NCBI GenBank assembly: GCA_963819175.1
Contig: CAWFVJ010000013.1
Location: 124,001 to 188,000 of the forward strand
Direction: 5' to 3'
From: CAWBRT01 sp963819175
GTDB lineage: Bacteria; Acidobacteriota; Terriglobia; Terriglobales; Acidobacteriaceae
Length of the DNA: 64,000 nt
A program made the translations under genes and the position numbers. The notes under the pieces were generated by a model that ran no database searches, was not told the origin of the DNA, and was given only the letters and a program-made list of their open reading frames with translations. Shown in pieces: positions 9,637 through 17,847 of the stretch; positions within the stretch are counted from its first letter, which is position 1, and every line of letters begins with the position of its first letter.

Positions 9637-10679
9637 TGTAATCCCTCCTGCTCGCTCCAGCCGTACATGACATTCATGTTCTGGACTGCTTGGCCTGCCG
9701 CGCCCTTCACCAGATTGTCGAGGCAGGAGACCATGATGATCCGCTTGCCATCCGCGGCGAGCGAAAAGCCTACATCGCAATAGTTGGTCCGTATGGAGAA
9801 CTGTATCTGCGGCAGTTTGCCGGCGCTGAAGATGCGAACCCACTTGGCGCCGAGATAAAACTCTCGCAGGCAGCTCTCGATTTCAGAGGCCGTCATGCTT
9901 CGCCGCAGCCGCGCATAGATCGTCGAAAGAATGCCGCGCGGGATCGGAAGCAGATGCGGACTGAAGATCAAATTCTCGGCAGCTACGTTCAACTGTTCGA
10001 GGACCTCTCCCGTGTGCCGGTGCGCGAAAAGCGAATACGCCGAAAAATTGTCGGCAACTTCCACGAAATGCGTCTTCGAGGTTGGCTTTTTGCCCGCGCC
10101 GGAAACACCGGATTTCGAATCGCAAATGATGCCGTGCTCCACATCGATCAGGCCGGCGCGAACCAGCGGCGCAAGCGCAACAATGATCGAGGTTGGATAG
10201 CAGCCGGGATTCGCCACCAGCGCCGCCTTGGCAATCTCTTCCCTGTGCAACTCGGGCAGGCCGTAGACGGCGGACTGGTCCAACTCGGCCGCACGCTTCG
10301 GGTCGCCGTCGGTGAATCCATAGACCGCGCGATTCTGAAGGCATTTCAAACGCCAGGCGCCGCTCAGATCGATGACCCGCAGACCGCGTGAAAGAGCCTC
10401 GGGAATCAACTCCCGCGAGAGTTCATGTGGAGTGGCCATGAACAGCAGGCCAACCCCTGCGTTTCGCACGGTCTCCCACGAAAACGGCTTCAGCGGGTAA
10501 GACCCGTTGCCGGAGAGGTGCGGATAAACTTCATCCAGCGGGACGCTGCTTTCTTCGCCTTCGCGGCGCAGAAATAGCGGCTCAGCCAGCTTGGGATGCT
10601 GGAGCAGCAACCGGGCCAGTTCGAAACCCGAATACCCGGTCGCGCCCATCACCGCCGTCTTCAACTTCGCGGTGCTCAT
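9633..10679 (-). CDS. argC: N-acetyl-gamma-glutamyl-phosphate reductase
   Basis: A 348-residue NADP-dependent reductase for the third arginine step. It has an N-terminal Rossmann motif in VMGATGYSGFELARLL and the catalytic cysteine in VANPGCYPTSIIVAL; GVSGAGKKP is also typical. ATG 10679 overlaps the argR stop by one nt (TGATG); a GTG at 10682 is possible. It is tightly coupled to argR and argB. Confidence 0.93.
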   Translation of the reverse strand: MSTAKLKTAVMGATGYSGFELARLLLQHPKLAEPLFLRREGEESSVPLDEVYPHLSGNGSYPLKPFSWETVRNAGVGLLFMATPHELSRELIPEALSRGLRVIDLSGAWRLKCLQNRAVYGFTDGDPKRAAELDQSAVYGLPELHREEIAKAALVANPGCYPTSIIVALAPLVRAGLIDVEHGIICDSKSGVSGAGKKPTSKTHFVEVADNFSAYSLFAHRHTGEVLEQLNVAAENLIFSPHLLPIPRGILSTIYARLRRSMTASEIESCLREFYLGAKWVRIFSAGKLPQIQFSIRTNYCDVGFSLAADGKRIIMVSCLDNLVKGAAGQAVQNMNVMYGWSEQEGLQ

Positions 10680-11119
10680 CACAGCATCTCCTGCAACCGC
10701 GCCGCCAGCTTATGCGCGCTCTTCTTGGAATGAGAAATCACCAGGATCGTATCGTCTCCGCCCACCGTGCCAACCAGCTCGGGCCAGTTCTCGGCGTCCA
10801 ATGCGGATGCCACCGGCTGGGCCGATCCCGCTGCCGTCTTTACCACGATCAAGTTCTGAGCCTCCTTGACATCCAGGACAAATTCACGCACCAGCCGCAT
10901 GGCCGCAGGCAACTCAGTCTCCGGCTGCTGATCGCCATTCGGAATGGCATAGCCTTCGGCGGTCTTTGCCAGCCCCAGCTCATGAATATCGCGCGAGAGC
11001 GTGGCTTGCGTAACGTCGAAACCATGCTGGAGCAGACTGCACCGGAGCTGCTCTTGATTGGCAACCGGTTCGCGCTGCACGAGTTCGACGATAAGATTCT
11101 GCCGCAATAGCTTGGACAT
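10679..11119 (-). CDS. argR: Arginine repressor ArgR
   Basis: A 146-residue hexameric arginine-responsive regulator. The N-terminal winged helix holds TQATLSRDIHELGL; the C-terminal oligomerisation/arginine-binding domain has GTVGGDDTILVI. It is the first gene of the arginine operon, which fits autoregulation by the palindrome over its own promoter. No good Shine-Dalgarno precedes the ATG. Confidence 0.93.
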   Translation of the reverse strand: MSKLLRQNLIVELVQREPVANQEQLRCSLLQHGFDVTQATLSRDIHELGLAKTAEGYAIPNGDQQPETELPAAMRLVREFVLDVKEAQNLIVVKTAAGSAQPVASALDAENWPELVGTVGGDDTILVISHSKKSAHKLAARLQEML

Positions 11120-11150
11120 AATGGTATATACGAAACAAATTATGTAATGC

Positions 11151-11188
11151 TATGCATAATTATGCAAGACAGGCATCTACTTCGTCAA
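11151..11188 (-). promoter_or_regulatory. argR promoter with ARG box
   Basis: On the minus strand, TTGACG (11188-11183) and CATAAT (11164-11159) are separated by 18 bp. TATGCATAATTATGCAAG (11151-11168) overlaps the -10 and contains a perfect 14-bp palindrome, TGCATAATTATGCA. It matches the ARG-box pattern with about two changes, and a weaker overlapping copy lies at 11141-11158. Autorepression by arginine-bound ArgR is inferred. Confidence 0.65.
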
Positions 11189-11239
11189 CCGAAAAAAGAT
11201 ATTGTTCTCTTTGAAAACATAGGGGGTTTTACTGAATTC

Positions 11240-11818
11240 AGGAAGGGCGCTGGCGCGTAATCCAACTGCCCTGCTTGGGGAGAATATACGGCGGATAAAG
11301 TTTCTCCCAGCCGCCGAAGGTGGCGGCAGACGGTAGCCCACGGCGCAAGCCGTGGGTGCAAGGGCGTCCAGGACCGCAAGCCCCCGAAGGGGGCGACAGA
11401 ATCTCGACCGGTTCTGTCGCCCGCGTTGCGGGCTTTTCCAGATTTCCCATTCCAAACCCCATGGCTGACGCCATGGGCTACCATCTTCCCCCGCTTCGCG
11501 GGGTCAGTTTGCAGTGTTCTGATTTGTGACGCACTACCCTAGTAGCATGTCGATTCGCCTGGGATAACGCTGGTGGCCCACATTTGCCCGCAGTTGGCTA
11601 ATGTGGGAAAGGATGGACTGCGGACCCTAACCTGGGATAACGCCCTTGTGGTGCCCTGCCCGCGCAAAGTATTATGGATGAAATCGATACTAGCCAGATG
11701 ATCATTGTTGCCATTTGCCTGGCGCACACGGCATTGTGACGGTTGTCCTAGAGATGCTGTTCACTGATGGGGCACGCTTACGATGGCCACAAAGTTCTAA
11801 ATTGCATAAGAGGGATTC
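11240..11818. repeat. Repeat region between argR and the gcl-like gene
   Basis: Contains nested inverted repeats: GGTAGCCCACGGCGCAAGCC/GTGGG, GCCCCCGAAGGGGGCGACAG with a distal inverted CTGTCGCC arm, CCATGGCTGACGCCATGGGCT, and then a family-A copy with CCCACATTTGCC/GGCTAATGTGGG arms (11569-11608). The overlapping minus-strand frames here read only repeats. AAGAGGGATTC before 11819 is the ribosome-binding site of the next gene. Confidence 0.6.
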
Positions 11819-13498
11819 ATGAAAGTAGCAGAAATAGTCGTCCGAATTCTTGAAGACGAGGGTATTCAGGCCGCATTCGGCATTCCTGGCGCCGCGATCA
11901 ATCCGGTGTATGGGTACCTGAAGAACTCGAAGATTAAGCATTACGTTGCCAGACACGAAGAGGGCGCGGTGCACGCCGCCGACGGTTATTTCCGCGTTTC
12001 GGGCAAGCTGGCCCTGGCCATTTGCACCTCCGGACCTGGGGCAACGAACTTTGTCACCGGCCTGTACACGGCGCATGCCGATTCGATTCCGCTGATCGCC
12101 ATTACTGGCAATGCCAATGTCGCTTTATTCGGCAAGGAAGCCTTCCAGTGCGTCGATATCGCGGAAATATGCAAGACCGTGGCCAAGAAGACCTGGTGCG
12201 TGACCAATCCCGCCGACATCGTGAAGGTCATGCGCGAAGCCTTCCGCACGGCTTGCAGCGGACGTCCCGGACCGGTGCTCATCGACCTGCCGCTTGACGT
12301 GCAGATGATGGATATCGAGTACGATCCCGCCAAAGACAGCCCGCTCCCCTGGACCAGGCCGGATCCTGAGCCGCAGGCAATCAGCAAAGCTATGGACATG
12401 ATTATGGCGAGCAAGGCTCCCATCATGATTCTGGGCGGCGGCGTTATCCTCTCCGACGCGACCGCTGAGTTCCGGGCGCTCGCCGAATACCTGCAAATCC
12501 CCGTGATCATGACCTACATGGGCAAGGGTGGGCTGCCCTACAACCATCCGCTGTGCGCCGGACACGCCGGCATCCAGGTCGGCGGCCCCATGGGCAACAA
12601 GACCTTCCTCGAATCCGACCTCGTCATCGGCGTAGGCTGCCGCTTTACCGACCGCCATACCGGCAAGGTGGATGTTTACGTTGGCCAACGGAAGTTCATC
12701 CACATCGATATTTCTGCTTCCCAGATCGGTAACGTGATCAAGGCGGATCTCGGTGTCGTTTCCGACGCCAAGTCCGCGCTGGTTGCCCTGCTGGCGGAAG
12801 CCAAGAAGCGTGGCTATCATCCTGCGGCTTTGGAAAGGGTCAAGCAACCTGCCCGCGTGCCGCGCGGCAATGGCGCGCAAGACCGACTCGAAGATTCGCC
12901 TATACGGCCGCATCGTGTGTTTGGTGAACTCAACAAGTTCTTCCCGCCGAACACCATCTTCACCGCGGGCTGCGGCATTACCCAGATATGGTCAGGTCAG
13001 TTGCAGGAAATCGAACTGCCTCGCCGCTACATTCCTTCGGGTGGAGCGGGGACGCTCGGCTACGAAGTTCCGGCCGCTATCGGCGCGAAAGTCGCGTGCC
13101 CGAATGATCCGGTGGTAGCAGTGGTCGGCGATGCCGGATTCCTCTTCATGGGCGAAGAGCTGGGCATGGCCGGGCAGCACGGGATACCGATTATTGTCGT
13201 GGTTGTGAACAACGGTAACCTGGGCCTCATCCGCCAGAACCAGAAGTACGCCTACAACTACGAGCATGGCATCCGCCTTCGCTATAAAGACGAGAGCGAT
13301 CCGATTTTGCCCGATCTGGTGAAGTTTACAGAAGCCTTTGGCGGCGCAGGCGAAAGAGTTTTCGACGCCAAAGACATTCCGGCGGCGTTCGCGCGTGCCA
13401 TGAAGTCCAAGGTTCCCTACCTGGTCGACATCATCGTCGCCACCGACGCCGATTGCTCGATGGGCCCGGCCATCAACGCCGTCCGCGAATTCGTATAA
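11819..13498 (+). CDS. ThDP enzyme, glyoxylate carboligase-like
   Basis: This 559-residue thiamine-diphosphate enzyme most resembles glyoxylate carboligase: FGIPGAAINP, GRPGPVLIDLPLDVQ, RHTGKVDVYVGQRKFIHIDI and NNGNLGLIRQNQ. Gcl condenses two glyoxylates to tartronate semialdehyde. However, the residue that is Val51 in E. coli Gcl (ARHVEGA) is Glu47 here (ARHEEGA), the normal catalytic Glu of other ThDP enzymes. The true reaction may therefore differ, for example acetolactate-like chemistry. The ThDP motif is GDAGFLFMGEELG to NN. No hyi, glxR or glycerate kinase gene is adjacent. A strong terminator follows. Confidence 0.7.
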   Translation: MKVAEIVVRILEDEGIQAAFGIPGAAINPVYGYLKNSKIKHYVARHEEGAVHAADGYFRVSGKLALAICTSGPGATNFVTGLYTAHADSIPLIAITGNANVALFGKEAFQCVDIAEICKTVAKKTWCVTNPADIVKVMREAFRTACSGRPGPVLIDLPLDVQMMDIEYDPAKDSPLPWTRPDPEPQAISKAMDMIMASKAPIMILGGGVILSDATAEFRALAEYLQIPVIMTYMGKGGLPYNHPLCAGHAGIQVGGPMGNKTFLESDLVIGVGCRFTDRHTGKVDVYVGQRKFIHIDISASQIGNVIKADLGVVSDAKSALVALLAEAKKRGYHPAALERVKQPARVPRGNGAQDRLEDSPIRPHRVFGELNKFFPPNTIFTAGCGITQIWSGQLQEIELPRRYIPSGGAGTLGYEVPAAIGAKVACPNDPVVAVVGDAGFLFMGEELGMAGQHGIPIIVVVVNNGNLGLIRQNQKYAYNYEHGIRLRYKDESDPILPDLVKFTEAFGGAGERVFDAKDIPAAFARAMKSKVPYLVDIIVATDADCSMGPAINAVREFV

Positions 13499-13520
13499 CG
13501 CAGCGGTTGCAGACACAAGA

Positions 13521-13560
13521 AAGCGGCGGTCGAGTTAAATCGACCGCCGCTTTTCATTTT
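13521..13560 (+). terminator. Intrinsic terminator
   Basis: A perfect 13-bp stem (AAGCGGCGGTCGA / TCGACCGCCGCTT), GTTAAA loop, followed by TTTCATTTTT. It ends the gcl-like gene. The stem can also act in reverse for the convergent aminotransferase, which stops at 13570. Confidence 0.9.
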
Positions 13561-13569
13561 TCTGAGGTG

Positions 13570-15042
13570 TCATTCTGAGCGACCGTAGGGAGCGCAGAAT
13601 CTATGTATTTGATTTGTAATGCATAGATCCTTACCGCCGGGTGACCATCCACGTCCCGCCCGTCTGTTGGGCTGACGTGGGGTAGTTGATTCTACCTTAC
13701 GCGCCCCCACCAGGCTCGCCGTTCGCTGTGCGAACTCGACGCCCTCCCGCATCAGTTCCAGGGCCTTCAGAATCTGCGGCGCATCTTCAAATCCATACGA
13801 CACTCTGAGCTGCCGCCGCCCAACCTCCGCCAGATCGCCCCTCCGATGCACGCAATACTCGCCCGGAATGTAGATGACGCGCGGCAAACGGTTTTCCTTC
13901 GAACCATCCACCGCCGGATCGCCGGTCGTACGGGTCAGGAAGCGGAACAGAGGCGAGGTCGGATGAGTCTCAATATCGCGGAATGTCAGGTAGTAATAGA
14001 ATCCCGCGCTGCCGCCGCGCTGCTCCTGGAGGTAGGGTCCGAGGCTCCGATGGATGCCTTCCTTCACCGCCAGCGCCTTCTCGCGGTAAGCCGCGTTCAC
14101 AATTCGTAGCTGTTCTTGAATGCGGGTGTCCAGAAGATAGCTGGACATCTCCTGCACGAAAAGCGGCGCGCTGAATCCGCTGTCGCTAGTTTTCTCAATC
14201 ATGGCGTGCATGAATGGACTATTCGGTCCCAGCAGATAGCCAATGCGCAACCCCGGCGCCAGAATCTTCGACAAGGTGCCAATCTCGTAGGCGATACCGA
14301 GATCGTCGTCAGGCAGCACGGAGACGAACGGCTCGACCGCCGGATCATGCAGCAGCAGTTCATAGGCAAGGTCGTAGAAGATCGGAATCAGCCGGTTCTG
14401 CCGCCGCGATTCGCGCGCCGCAACCTCGTACAATTCCCTCCGCCGCTTGTTCGACAGAATCGTGCCCGACGGATTATTCACCGTCACCACATAGAAGAAC
14501 GAAATCTGATCCGCCGCCGAACCCAGCGCTCGCAGCTTGCGCTCAAGCACCTTTACGTCCGGCCCCTCCGCGTCCTCGGGAACCGGAAGAATCTCGAATC
14601 CCTTGCGCTCCAGGACATCGGCGTAGATGTAATACGTTGGGTCCGAGGTCACCACCAGCCCCGGCGGCAGCACTTGCGCCAGTCCATCGAGGATGCTGGT
14701 CGCGCCGCAGGCCCCAATCGTCAACCGATTGCGCTCGATCGTCGCCGCGTCCAATTGCCCGATCCTCATGGTGGTAAGGAACCGCCGAATCGACGCGATC
14801 AGGTTTGCCGAACCCACGGGTGAGCCGTAGTTGAACGCCTGCCGATACTTAACCCCGTCGCGCCCCACCGTCTGCAGCGCTTCCATCAACTCGGGGACAG
14901 GAATGGTCTTCTCGTTGACGTAGCCAACCCCAAGATTGACATCTACGCCATCGCGAAAGTCATGAGCAAAACTGGCCAACAAACGGCTCACCGGCGAAGG
15001 GTGGGTCGAAGCCTGGCCATAGTTGGAGAGACGAATTTGCAT
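13570..15042 (-). CDS. PLP aminotransferase, class I/II
   Basis: A 490-residue fold-type I aminotransferase. The PLP lysine is in TLSKILAPGLRIGYLLGP, with NNPSGT and YDLAYE before it and a C-terminal RVSYG. Substrate is unknown; the family includes 2-aminoadipate- and valine-type enzymes. The last 40 or so residues are read from repeat DNA (a family-A copy at about 13644-13690, then a family-B copy), so the original stop has been lost and a tail added. It converges on the gcl-like gene. Confidence 0.75.
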   Translation of the reverse strand: MQIRLSNYGQASTHPSPVSRLLASFAHDFRDGVDVNLGVGYVNEKTIPVPELMEALQTVGRDGVKYRQAFNYGSPVGSANLIASIRRFLTTMRIGQLDAATIERNRLTIGACGATSILDGLAQVLPPGLVVTSDPTYYIYADVLERKGFEILPVPEDAEGPDVKVLERKLRALGSAADQISFFYVVTVNNPSGTILSNKRRRELYEVAARESRRQNRLIPIFYDLAYELLLHDPAVEPFVSVLPDDDLGIAYEIGTLSKILAPGLRIGYLLGPNSPFMHAMIEKTSDSGFSAPLFVQEMSSYLLDTRIQEQLRIVNAAYREKALAVKEGIHRSLGPYLQEQRGGSAGFYYYLTFRDIETHPTSPLFRFLTRTTGDPAVDGSKENRLPRVIYIPGEYCVHRRGDLAEVGRRQLRVSYGFEDAPQILKALELMREGVEFAQRTASLVGARKVESTTPRQPNRRAGRGWSPGGKDLCITNQIHRFCAPYGRSE

Positions 15043-15732
15043 GGCTTGATACTACTACGGAGCACCCCGCAAAGTCAGTTCTTGATGCCGGTCGCTCCAT
15101 GGGATACCTTTCGTGATGACCCTAGATTTGCGCGGCTAACGCGGGAACCGGTGGCCACATTTGCGGAGCTAGTGTGAGATTATCGGGTGCCCCGTTCTAG
15201 CGAAGCTAGGGCGGGGAAGTTGCTCGACTGCCGGGTGCCCCAGGTTCCGCGCCGCCAATATACTCTTATGAGACGATCGCGCAGCCTGGCAGGCTGTGCC
15301 ACCTGTAGCGAAATGCTTCTTCGGCTGTTCGGCGCTAACCTGGGATTTTGGTGGCCCACATTTGCGCAGCCGCAGGCGGAGCTAATGTGGGATTATCGCC
15401 GCTTCGTTTTGAAGGGGCACGGCTTTAGCCGTGCCGCCCAGGACCAATAAGAATGCGGGGCTTTAGCCCCTGAGGAAATTCGCTGTTGCGTGCTCGCCCG
15501 CATTTGCGCAGCCGCAGCAGGAGCTAATGAGTGCATCACAAACATCATGTGTGTCATCCTGAGCGTAGCGAAGGATCTGCTGTTTCTCGCACCCGAAAAC
15601 AAAGCAGATTCTTAGTGGTCCACTTGCGGAGCTAATATGGGGTTATCTTCGTTTTTGAAGGGGCACGGCTTTAGCCGTGCCGCCCAGGGCCAATAAGATG
15701 CGGGGCTTTAGCCCCTGAGGAATATAGCCGAC
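15043..15732. repeat. Dense mosaic repeat region
   Basis: Contains several family-A palindromes (15147-15180, 15184-15222, 15350-15397 and decayed copies near 15490 and 15618), one family-B copy (15549-15590) and two copies of a third element with stem GGGCACGGC/GCCGTGCC and a CGGGGCTTTAGCCCC hairpin (15409-15477 and 15655-15724). One A copy is split: its CCCCAGGTTCCGCGCCG arm (15237) and CGGCGCTAACCTGGG arm (15327) are about 75 bp apart. No gene seen. Confidence 0.7.
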
Positions 15733-16218
15733 ATGACTTTCAAGACAACCGACCTATGCGATCAGTTTGAAAAGACCGTACGCGTCCTCGCGCCGATCTT
15801 TCGCGATTTCGGCGGACGCATCAGCTTCCATGGCCAAGCGGTCACGGTGAAATGTTTCGAGGACAATTCGCGCATCAAGGAACTGAGCGCCACTCCCGGA
15901 AGCGGCAAGGTTCTCGTCGTCGACGGCGGCGGAAGTCCGCGCTGCGCGCTCTTGGGAGATGTGATTGCCGCCGACCTGGTAAAGAACGGTTGGGAAGGAC
16001 TCGTGATGTTCTCTTACGTGCGCGACAAGGCCGCCCTGGCCGCCTTGAACCTCGGCGTCAAAGCCCTCGGCAACATCCCCAAGCGCTCATTCAAGCGCGC
16101 CGAAGGACAGGTCAACATTCCGATTGAAATCGGCGGCCACACCTGCCATCCCGGCGACCACATCTACGCCGACGAGGACGGCGTCATCATCCTCAACGAA
16201 CCCATCGCCGGGAAGTGA
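15733..16218 (+). CDS. RraA-family protein
   Basis: A 161-residue trimeric-type fold shared by RraA (RNase E inhibitor) and 4-hydroxy-4-methyl-2-oxoglutarate/oxaloacetate aldolases. Family residues are GDVIAADLVKNGWEGLVMF and the arginine-aspartate pair in YVRDKAAL; length fits the compact RraA form. Which function applies cannot be told from the sequence. The only Shine-Dalgarno-like segment (TGAGGAA) is the right end of the upstream repeat, so expression may depend on it. Neighbours are unrelated. Confidence 0.75.
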   Translation: MTFKTTDLCDQFEKTVRVLAPIFRDFGGRISFHGQAVTVKCFEDNSRIKELSATPGSGKVLVVDGGGSPRCALLGDVIAADLVKNGWEGLVMFSYVRDKAALAALNLGVKALGNIPKRSFKRAEGQVNIPIEIGGHTCHPGDHIYADEDGVIILNEPIAGK

Positions 16219-16229
16219 AGATCACAGGT

Positions 16230-16386
16230 GCCCCACGTCCGCCCGTCGTTGGCTGACGTGGGGTAGTTGTTCTCGCGGTTCAAACGCGGGTGCCCCACGT
16301 CCCGTCCCGCTGTTGGACTGACGTGGGGTAGTTGTTTTCGCGGGTGCCCCATCCAACGCGCTTTTCGTTGGGTGGGGTAGTTCTTC
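16230..16386. repeat. Three tandem family A palindromes
   Basis: Copies at 16230-16270, 16288-16330 and 16344-16386. Each is bounded by GGTGCCCCA and TGGGGTAGTT. The stems differ: CACGT/ACGTG, CACGT/ACGTG, then CATCCAACG/CGTTGGGTG. Located between convergent rraA and the alcohol dehydrogenase, they may serve as terminators. There is no constant repeat/spacer structure as in CRISPR. Confidence 0.75.
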
Positions 16387-16462
16387 ATCTAACAAAATCC
16401 CAACGCTGCGTCGGAACTCAATCAGCGCCCCGCTCCGAAACTTGAAACTTTGAAACTTCCTC

Positions 16463-17455
16463 TTATGGTCTCAGCACGATCTTGATCGCGCCATCGTCTT
16501 TCACCGCCAGGTCGAATGCCGCCGCGATATCGTCGAGTTTGAATTCGTGAGTGATCAGAGACTTGATGTCCACGATTCCCTTCACCACCGGTTTCAGAGC
16601 CCACGGCGTCCACACCACGCGCTGCTCCCGCGTGTGGTGGACCAGGCAGGTATTGCGGAACTCCAATCCGTCATCGTGCCAGCGGTTAATGTGCAGCTTG
16701 ATGGGCGTCGTAACCCAGCTATAGAAGACGAACAGGCCGTTGTGTTTGATCAGCGCGCTGGCCGCGTTGAAACTCGCCTCGGTCCCGGCGGCCTCGACCA
16801 CCACGTCGGCTCCCACGCCATCGGTGAGATCCTTCACAAACGCAACCGGGTCCTGCTTGTTGACGTTGACGCCGATATCCGCCCCGAGCTTTTTGGCCAT
16901 GCACAGCTTGCTCTCATCCACATCGACCACGATCACGGTTGCCGCGCCCTGTTTTTTTGCGCACTGCGCGATCACCTGGCCGGCGAAACCGGCGCCCATC
17001 ACCACCACCACGTCGCCGATATTGGTTCCGGAATTCAGCCCGGAGAACATCGCGCATGAGATCGGCTCGCCCAAGGCGACCAGATCCATTTCGAGCCCAA
17101 CAGGCGCGGCCTGTAGCTCCCACACCTTCGCCTTGAAATATTCGGCGAAGTTGTTGTTCCACCCAAAGCACATGACCTTGTCGCCCGCTTTGAACTCCCG
17201 CACCTTGGCGCCCACTTCCACCACCGTCCCTCCGCTCTCGTGGCCGAGGTAGAAAGGAAAGTTCGGAGCCTGGCGGAACTCCGCCGTCTGCGGCGGCAGT
17301 TGCCCTTTAAAGAAACTCTTGTCCGAACCGCAAATGCCGACCAGATGGTTCTTGACGATCACCTCGTCATCTTCAACCGCGAGTTGCCGCTCGATCAGTT
17401 CAATCTGGTATGGCGCTTTTAGTAGTGCTGCTTTGGTCGTTACACCCATGTCCAA
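16463..17455 (-). CDS. Zinc-dependent alcohol/polyol dehydrogenase (MDR)
   Basis: A 330-residue medium-chain dehydrogenase/reductase. The catalytic zinc ligands are in GICGSD and GHESGG, and the nucleotide-binding GAGFAG lies near residue 155. The usual four-cysteine structural zinc lobe is absent and replaced by a CFGWNNNFAEYF segment. It would oxidise or reduce a sugar alcohol or similar substrate with NAD(P); the substrate is unknown. It stands alone, between repeats and the divergent gdhA promoter region. Confidence 0.75.
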   Translation of the reverse strand: MDMGVTTKAALLKAPYQIELIERQLAVEDDEVIVKNHLVGICGSDKSFFKGQLPPQTAEFRQAPNFPFYLGHESGGTVVEVGAKVREFKAGDKVMCFGWNNNFAEYFKAKVWELQAAPVGLEMDLVALGEPISCAMFSGLNSGTNIGDVVVVMGAGFAGQVIAQCAKKQGAATVIVVDVDESKLCMAKKLGADIGVNVNKQDPVAFVKDLTDGVGADVVVEAAGTEASFNAASALIKHNGLFVFYSWVTTPIKLHINRWHDDGLEFRNTCLVHHTREQRVVWTPWALKPVVKGIVDIKSLITHEFKLDDIAAAFDLAVKDDGAIKIVLRP

Positions 17456-17847
17456 CTCCTTTGAATTCTGAGCTACAGTGTATTTTCAGTCCCGATTCAT
17501 GAACGTCTTCCCGAGGTCGTGCGGTTCTTGCGCGATCGAAGATCTACTCTATTCTAATCCGCCGGTTGCACATGCTCTCATGAGTGTCATCCTGAGGTCG
17601 TGCGTTTTTGCGCGATCGAAGGATCTGCTTTTTCTCCAGCAGGCAAACTCGCATTACCCCTTGGCGCTCTATATACGTGTCACACACCTTAGTGATGTAA
17701 ATCATGGCGAGGGGGACGAAATGTGAATGTAATGTGCCCCGGCTGCCGGAACCAGATGTTCTAACTAGTCAAAAGAAGATGTTGAAAGAAAAGACCGTTC
17801 GTACAAAAGATAAAAGAAGGTAACGCAGCTTCGGAGGAAAAAACGCA
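17456..17847. promoter_or_regulatory. Divergent spacer upstream of gdhA
   Basis: Holds family-B repeat pieces (17516-17535 and 17583-17636), then a site GTGATGTAAATCAT (17692-17705), one mismatch per half from the FNR consensus TTGAT-N4-ATCAA, 143 bp before gdhA. GGAGGAA near 17838 is the gdhA ribosome-binding site. Regulation by an FNR-like factor is a weak inference. Confidence 0.35.

Noticed and set aside
11177..11529. Overlapping frames of 70-100 codons on both strands
   Set aside because: They lie entirely in palindromic repeats and have no ribosome-binding site or family resemblance.
16230..16386. Possible CRISPR array
   Set aside because: The three units are self-palindromic with varying stems, and there is no constant repeat or unique spacer and no cas gene.
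17692..17705. FNR site controlling gdhA
   Set aside because: One mismatch in each half and no matching promoter spacing; kept only as a note in the spacer entry.
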